Origin: Asticcacaulis benevestitus DSM 16100 = ATCC BAA-896
GTDB taxonomy: Bacteria > Pseudomonadota > Alphaproteobacteria > Caulobacterales > Caulobacteraceae
Length of the DNA stretch: 64,000 nucleotides
Direction of reading: 5' to 3'
Assembly: GCF_000376105.1 (NCBI RefSeq)
Contig: NZ_AQWM01000004.1
Location: 47,630 to 111,629 of the forward strand
Positions 60,009 through 64,000 of the stretch are shown piece after piece. The translations under genes were made by a program, and so were the position numbers. Within the stretch, counting starts at the first letter, position 1. Every line of letters starts with the position of its first letter. Under the pieces are notes generated by a model, which was given only the letters and a program-made list of their open reading frames with translations, did no database searches and was not told the origin of the DNA.

Positions 60009-61019
60009 TTATTTGCCTCTATCCGCGGCATAATCACGCTCAGCCAGGGTTTTCATATAGCCCATAACGCGGAAGTGGATATGGCGCGTCACATCCTCCG
60101 CCCACCAGGCGAAATAACCGGCCGGACGAACGTGCAGGCGATACCAGCTTGTCGCCGTGATGGTGGTCGAGCCATCGGCATTGGGCGTCAGCACCATCTC
60201 GCCCTTGTCGACCGTGATATGACCGATGATTTCGGGGTGGTCCGGCTGTTTGGTAATGGCGAAGACAAGCTTTTTGTCCGGTTCCAGTTCGATAATCTTC
60301 TCCTCGAAAGCCTGATCGCCGGTGAACTTGCAGTCACGGCGCGCGCCAACCTTCTGCACCGGCGCCACCGAATGGGTCGGGGCCGGCAAACCAGCCTTCC
60401 ACAGCCAGTAGTCGGGCGGATTAGGGTTATCGGGATAATCAACGATATATCGCCAGACATATTCAGGCGGGGCCTGCACAGTGATGGAATCGACCACCAC
60501 GGCCGGATGATTGGGCGACGGTCCCTGTGTTTCTGCCACGACCGCGAACAGAACCAGAGGCGCAAGGCTGACCGAAAGGGTCTTCGCGCGGCGCAAACGC
60601 GCCAGTCCGCGCCCGACGCCATAGCCGATAGCGATAATAGCCAGCAGCAGAGGCGCCCCCATAAGCAGGCAGATAACACCTTCGCGCAGAAAGATACTGG
60701 CGATCGCCGTATCAGCGGCCCATAGCACTGCCACCATAAGGAAACCGGAGCCTATGGTCTGCTTTTGCCGTCCGCGCGCCAGACCTGCTACAAGTCCCTG
60801 CACTAAAGGCATTAGCAACAGGATACTACCGTTATAAATCCATTCCGGCGTACCATTCATCAGGAAATTAAAGCTTTTGCTGCGCGCGATCAGCGCGATG
60901 ACATAGGGCGCAAATATCAGTCCCCAACCACTTAAAAGCCCCCACAGTACTCCCTTTAGGAAATAGGATGGCGGCGGCTGTTCCGGCGGTCCCAAATCAT
61001 CCAGACTGCGTTCACTCAT
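60009..61019 (-). CDS. Membrane protein with SRPBCC domain
   Basis: Protein of 336 aa. The N-terminal ~160 residues contain four or five hydrophobic segments, and the C-terminal part (about 175-325) looks like an SRPBCC/polyketide-cyclase fold (SITVQAPPEYVWRYIVDYPDNP, then VTPNADGSTTITATSWYRLHV). The combination suggests lipid binding at the membrane, but this is inference. It is divergent from nadA. Confidence 0.75.
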   Translation of the reverse strand: MSERSLDDLGPPEQPPPSYFLKGVLWGLLSGWGLIFAPYVIALIARSKSFNFLMNGTPEWIYNGSILLLMPLVQGLVAGLARGRQKQTIGSGFLMVAVLWAADTAIASIFLREGVICLLMGAPLLLAIIAIGYGVGRGLARLRRAKTLSVSLAPLVLFAVVAETQGPSPNHPAVVVDSITVQAPPEYVWRYIVDYPDNPNPPDYWLWKAGLPAPTHSVAPVQKVGARRDCKFTGDQAFEEKIIELEPDKKLVFAITKQPDHPEIIGHITVDKGEMVLTPNADGSTTITATSWYRLHVRPAGYFAWWAEDVTRHIHFRVMGYMKTLAERDYAADRGK

Positions 61020-61165
61020 GCTTTCCGCCCCTCAACAATAGTCATTTAGCTTAATGACGAATTGTTATCTGCAGAAGCCGTGAATGTCAACCTGTCATAA
61101 AACGTGATAGTTCGTGACCGCAAATCCGGTTGCAATACGCGGTCATCGGATTATTTTAGACATAC

Positions 61166-61188
61166 CTTATGCTGAAAATGAGCATAAG
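61166..61188. promoter_or_regulatory. Putative nad-repressor operator before nadA
   Basis: CTTATGCTGA-AAA-TGAGCATAAG is a 23-bp near-perfect palindrome (one mismatch) that ends 17 nt before the nadA ATG. Alphaproteobacterial nadABC genes are reported, from memory, to be controlled by NadQ or similar repressors, so this is a good operator candidate. Confidence 0.65.
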
Positions 61189-61205
61189 TCATCTGGAGAG
61201 AAACG

Positions 61206-62294
61206 ATGGCCGATACGGCTGCCCCGCTTGAATTCACCCCGGCGATCGAAGCCGAGACAGCTGATGTCTATGCCCGTCTCCAAGGCAAGGTGTCGCTGCT
61301 GGAATGGCAGCTACAGGCGCCATTGATCCATGCGATCAACACGCTCAAGAAAGAGATGAACGCCGTCATTCTGGCCCATAACTACATGACGCCGGAAATC
61401 TTCCATGGCGTCGGCGATTATGTCGGCGACAGTCTGGGCCTCGCCCGCGAAGCCGCCAAGTCCGACGCGCAGATCATCGTCCAGGGCGGCGTGCACTTTA
61501 TGGCCGAAACCTCCAAGATTCTGGCACCGGAAAAGACCGTGCTGATTCCCGACCTGCGTGCCGGCTGTTCGCTGGCCTCGTCGCTGACCGGCGAACAGGT
61601 GCGACTGATCAAGCAGCGCTATCCCGGCCTGCCGGTCGTCACCTACGTCAACACCACGGCCGACGTGAAGGCCGAAACCGATATCTGCTGCACCTCGGCC
61701 AACGCCGTGCAGGTGGTCGAGCACATCGCCGCCGAATGGGGTGTCGATAGTGTCATCCTGATCCCCGATCAGTTCCTGGCCAAAAACGTGGCACGTCAGA
61801 CCGATATCAAGATCATCGCCTGGGCCGGTGCCTGCGAAGTGCACGAGCGCTTCAATGCCGAGGATATCGCCGAGGTCCGCGCCGCCCATCCGGGCGTGGT
61901 CGTGCTGGCGCATCCGGAATGCCCGCCGGAGGTGATTGCCGCCTCGGATTTCACCGGCTCGACCACGGCCATGAGCGACTATGTAACGCACAACAAGCCG
62001 AAACAGGTGGTGCTGATCACCGAGTGCTCGATGTCGGACAACGTAACGAGCGATGCGCCGGGCGTTGAGTTCCTGCGGCCGTGCAATCTGTGTCCGCACA
62101 TGAAGCGCATCACGCTGCAAGGCATCTATGACAGTTTACGCTTCCATCAGTACGAGGTCGAGGTTGACCCGGCGCTGATCCCGCGCGCGGCGCTTGCCGT
62201 GCAGCGCATGATCGATATGCCGCCGCTGAAAACCCCCGCCCGCTACGACATAGTCAAGGCCCGCCATCACGTCGATGTCGAGATGATCAGCTAA
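61206..62294 (+). CDS. nadA: Quinolinate synthase
   Basis: Fe-S enzyme of 362 aa making quinolinate from iminoaspartate and dihydroxyacetone phosphate in NAD synthesis. The three cluster cysteines are expected in DLRAGCSLASSLTG, CCTSANAVQVVE and RPCNLCPHMKRITL. Other motifs: ILAHNYMTPEIFHGVGDYVGDSLGLAREA and ILIPDQFLAKNVARQT. GGAGAG precedes the ATG. nadB follows after a repeat-rich gap of 140 nt. Confidence 0.95.
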   Translation: MADTAAPLEFTPAIEAETADVYARLQGKVSLLEWQLQAPLIHAINTLKKEMNAVILAHNYMTPEIFHGVGDYVGDSLGLAREAAKSDAQIIVQGGVHFMAETSKILAPEKTVLIPDLRAGCSLASSLTGEQVRLIKQRYPGLPVVTYVNTTADVKAETDICCTSANAVQVVEHIAAEWGVDSVILIPDQFLAKNVARQTDIKIIAWAGACEVHERFNAEDIAEVRAAHPGVVVLAHPECPPEVIAASDFTGSTTAMSDYVTHNKPKQVVLITECSMSDNVTSDAPGVEFLRPCNLCPHMKRITLQGIYDSLRFHQYEVEVDPALIPRAALAVQRMIDMPPLKTPARYDIVKARHHVDVEMIS

Positions 62295-62301
62295 ACCCTT
62301 C

Positions 62302-62416
62302 GCCCCGTTTACGGGGAGAAGGTGGCCAAAGGCCGGATGAGGGGCAACTCACGGCTTATACGTCCTACTCTACCCGCCCCTCACCCCAACCCTCTCCCCG
62401 CCTGCGGGGAGAGGGG
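62302..62416. repeat. Intergenic hairpin repeat between nadA and nadB
   Basis: CCCCG-TTTA-CGGGG (62303-62316, with imperfect extension) and an 11-bp perfect hairpin CCCTCTCCCCG-cctg-CGGGGAGAGGG (62390-62415) flank further matching arms (GATGAGGGGC near 62337 and GCCCCTCACC near 62376). It looks like a dispersed intergenic palindromic repeat of the type seen in many alphaproteobacteria. It ends 20 nt before the nadB start. Confidence 0.75.
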
Positions 62417-62434
62417 GTTAGGAAGGAGGCCATC

Positions 62435-64000
62435 ATGGCCATAGACGTTCATATCCATAACGGCCCGCTGGTGATCGGCGCGGGACTGGCGGGCTTAAGC
62501 GTCGCGCTCAATACCTCGCCCCACAAGACGCTGGTTTTGGCGCCCGTGGCGCTCGGCGTTGCCTGTTCGTCGGCCTGGGCGCAAGGCGGGATCGCGGCAG
62601 CCCTTTCCCCCGAAGATTCGCCCAAAGACCACGCCGAGGACACCATCCACGCCGGCGCCGGCATCGTCGATGAACTGGCGGCGAAAACCCTCACCGATAT
62701 GGGCCCGGAAACGGTGCGCAAGCTCAACGCCATGGGCGCCCCCTTCGACCACAAGCCGGATGGTTCCTTCGTGCTCAACCGCGAGGCCGCGCACGGTCTG
62801 GCGCGCGTGGCGCGCGTCGGGGGCGATCTCGCCGGCAAGGCCATCCTGGAGGCCGTCGTCCACCAGACGCTGAATTCGCCGCATATCGACGTCTGGGAAC
62901 GCGCCACGGCGCTCGGCCTGATCAAATCCGCCGACGATACGGTCATTGGCGCTCTGGTCGATCACGCCGGCAAGCTGATCGAGGTCTATGCGCCGGTCGT
63001 CATCATGGCCAGCGGCGGTTCGGGCGGCCTGTTCGCCGTCACCACCAATCCGGCCAATCTGCGCGGCGAAGGCATGGCCATGGCCGCACTGGCGGGCGCG
63101 GTGATCGCCGATCCGGAATTCGTCCAGTTCCACCCGACCGCGCTGAAATTCGGCCTCGACCCGGCCCCCCTGGCCACCGAGGCCCTGCGCGGCGAAGGCG
63201 CCACCCTGATCGATCAGAACGGCCATCGCTTCGTTTTCGATGACCACCCCGAAGGCGAACTGGCGCCACGTGATATCGTCGCTCGCGCCGTCCACAAGGC
63301 TGACTTGAATGGCGGCGCCTTCCTCGATGCCCGCGCCGCGATAGGCGACCACTTCCCGGCCGAATTCCCCACCGTCTTCGCCTCCTGCATGGCGCAAGGC
63401 GTCGATCCGCGCACCCAACCCATGCCGGTCGCACCCGCCGCGCACTATCACATGGGCGGCATCGGCAGCGACATCTTCGGCCACACCTCGCTGAAAGGCC
63501 TCTATGCCGTGGGCGAATGCGCCTCAACGGGTGTGCATGGCGCCAACCGTCTGGCCTCCAACAGCCTGCTCGAAGCGGCCGCCTTCGGTGAGCGCATCGG
63601 CCTTGACGCCATTCAAGGCCTGACGGCGGACGGTTTCGCACCGGATATCGCAAAGGCCGTGCGCCCAGCCATGCCACCGCACCTCAGCGAAGCCGATCTG
63701 AAGACCTTACGCGACGCCATGACGCGCTATGCGGGGGTGGTGCGCGATGAGGCCGGTTTGCGCACCCTGCTCAGCCTGATTGATAGCCTAGATCAGGGCT
63801 ATCCCGGTGCGCTGGCCTTGGTCAATGCGCGCCTGATCGCAACTTGCGCCTTGCATCGGCGCGAGAGTCGCGGTTCTCATTATCGCAGCGATTACCCGCT
63901 GACCGAGGCCACGGGCGCACGCACCTATATAACATGGGCGCAAGCCCTCACCACAGCCGGGGAAATGACCGCATGTACATCACAGGACTGCCTGACCTCC
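62435..64000 (+). CDS. nadB: L-aspartate oxidase (partial, runs off the window)
   Basis: Flavoenzyme converting aspartate to iminoaspartate for NadA; 522 codons are visible and no stop has been reached. Motifs: VIGAGLAGLSVALN (FAD), SSAWAQGGIAAAL, MASGGSGGLFAVTTNPANLRGEGMAMAALAGA, EFVQFHPTAL and YAVGECASTGVHGANRLASNSLLEA. GGAGG lies before the ATG at 62435. The open frame at the end overlaps the probable nadC start. Confidence 0.95.
   Translation, partial: MAIDVHIHNGPLVIGAGLAGLSVALNTSPHKTLVLAPVALGVACSSAWAQGGIAAALSPEDSPKDHAEDTIHAGAGIVDELAAKTLTDMGPETVRKLNAMGAPFDHKPDGSFVLNREAAHGLARVARVGGDLAGKAILEAVVHQTLNSPHIDVWERATALGLIKSADDTVIGALVDHAGKLIEVYAPVVIMASGGSGGLFAVTTNPANLRGEGMAMAALAGAVIADPEFVQFHPTALKFGLDPAPLATEALRGEGATLIDQNGHRFVFDDHPEGELAPRDIVARAVHKADLNGGAFLDARAAIGDHFPAEFPTVFASCMAQGVDPRTQPMPVAPAAHYHMGGIGSDIFGHTSLKGLYAVGECASTGVHGANRLASNSLLEAAAFGERIGLDAIQGLTADGFAPDIAKAVRPAMPPHLSEADLKTLRDAMTRYAGVVRDEAGLRTLLSLIDSLDQGYPGALALVNARLIATCALHRRESRGSHYRSDYPLTEATGARTYITWAQALTTAGEMTACTSQDCLTS
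63973..64000 (+). CDS. nadC: Probable start of nadC (quinolinate phosphoribosyltransferase), partial
   Basis: ATG at 63973, with GGGGAA about 9 nt upstream, begins MYITGLPDL in another frame from nadB. This resembles the start of NadC (many begin with L/P-LPDL), and nadA-nadB-nadC is a common order. Only nine codons are visible, so the call is tentative. Confidence 0.45.

Overview
This window looks like a chromosomal segment of a free-living alphaproteobacterium, most likely in the Caulobacteraceae and perhaps close to Asticcacaulis. The evidence is indirect: GC-rich coding, the order mreB-mreC-mreD-PBP2-rodA, DUF465 and TIGR02444-type proteins, LuxR solos, a NagP/NagK/NagB-II/NagA amino-sugar operon and many Tat-type signal peptides on secreted enzymes. 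No rRNA, tRNA, CRISPR array, prophage or insertion sequence was recognised. Genes are densely packed, and many neighbours overlap by 1 to 39 nt.

Layout. (a) 1-9.9 kb: a GH27 alpha-galactosidase, a disordered hydrophilic protein, a CBS-pair protein, a protein with three YbjQ-like domains, two LuxR-type regulators without luxI flanking a small unknown gene, an HMCES/YedK-type SRAP protein, a ClC channel with CBS domains and a DUF1275 membrane protein. (b) 9.9-14.6 kb: a TetR regulator divergent from an SDR oxidoreductase across a duplicated perfect palindrome, then a three-gene minus-strand operon (DUF4260, NAD(P)-binding epimerase, PPP-type phosphatase) divergent from a LysR regulator. (c) 14.6-20.9 kb: an MFS transporter, a ParDE toxin-antitoxin pair just ahead of adenine deaminase, two entericidin-like lipopeptides, a DUF1287 protein and a TIGR03862 flavoprotein.

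(d) 21-35 kb is a glycan-use region. A coupled GH125-GH92 mannosidase pair is followed by a membrane LytTR regulator, an acyltransferase and a TPR-sulfotransferase. Then comes the GlcNAc operon nagP-nagK-cutC-GntR-nagB-nagA, with most junctions overlapping. With the GH27 enzyme this suggests trimming of mannose- and GlcNAc-containing glycans, such as N-glycans or fungal mannoprotein, and import of the released sugars. (e) 35-47.7 kb: DUF465 proteins, UbiX, an Lrp regulator, two Sel1-repeat proteins, an alkaline-phosphatase-superfamily enzyme, paired GNAT acetyltransferases, a CPBP protease, a LemA-TPM-TPM cluster and an Hsp70-type ATPase.

(f) 47.9-54 kb: the complete elongasome operon, read right to left (mreB, mreC, mreD, mrdA/PBP2, rodA), with a structured 100-nt inverted repeat after rodA. 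(g) 54-64 kb: a VTT-domain membrane protein, aspartate aminotransferase, a WecA/MraY-like transferase, a GNAT-ArfB overlap, DUF2459, Dps and SRPBCC proteins. The window ends in NAD synthesis genes nadA, nadB and the probable first codons of nadC, behind a 23-bp near-palindrome that is a good repressor-site candidate.
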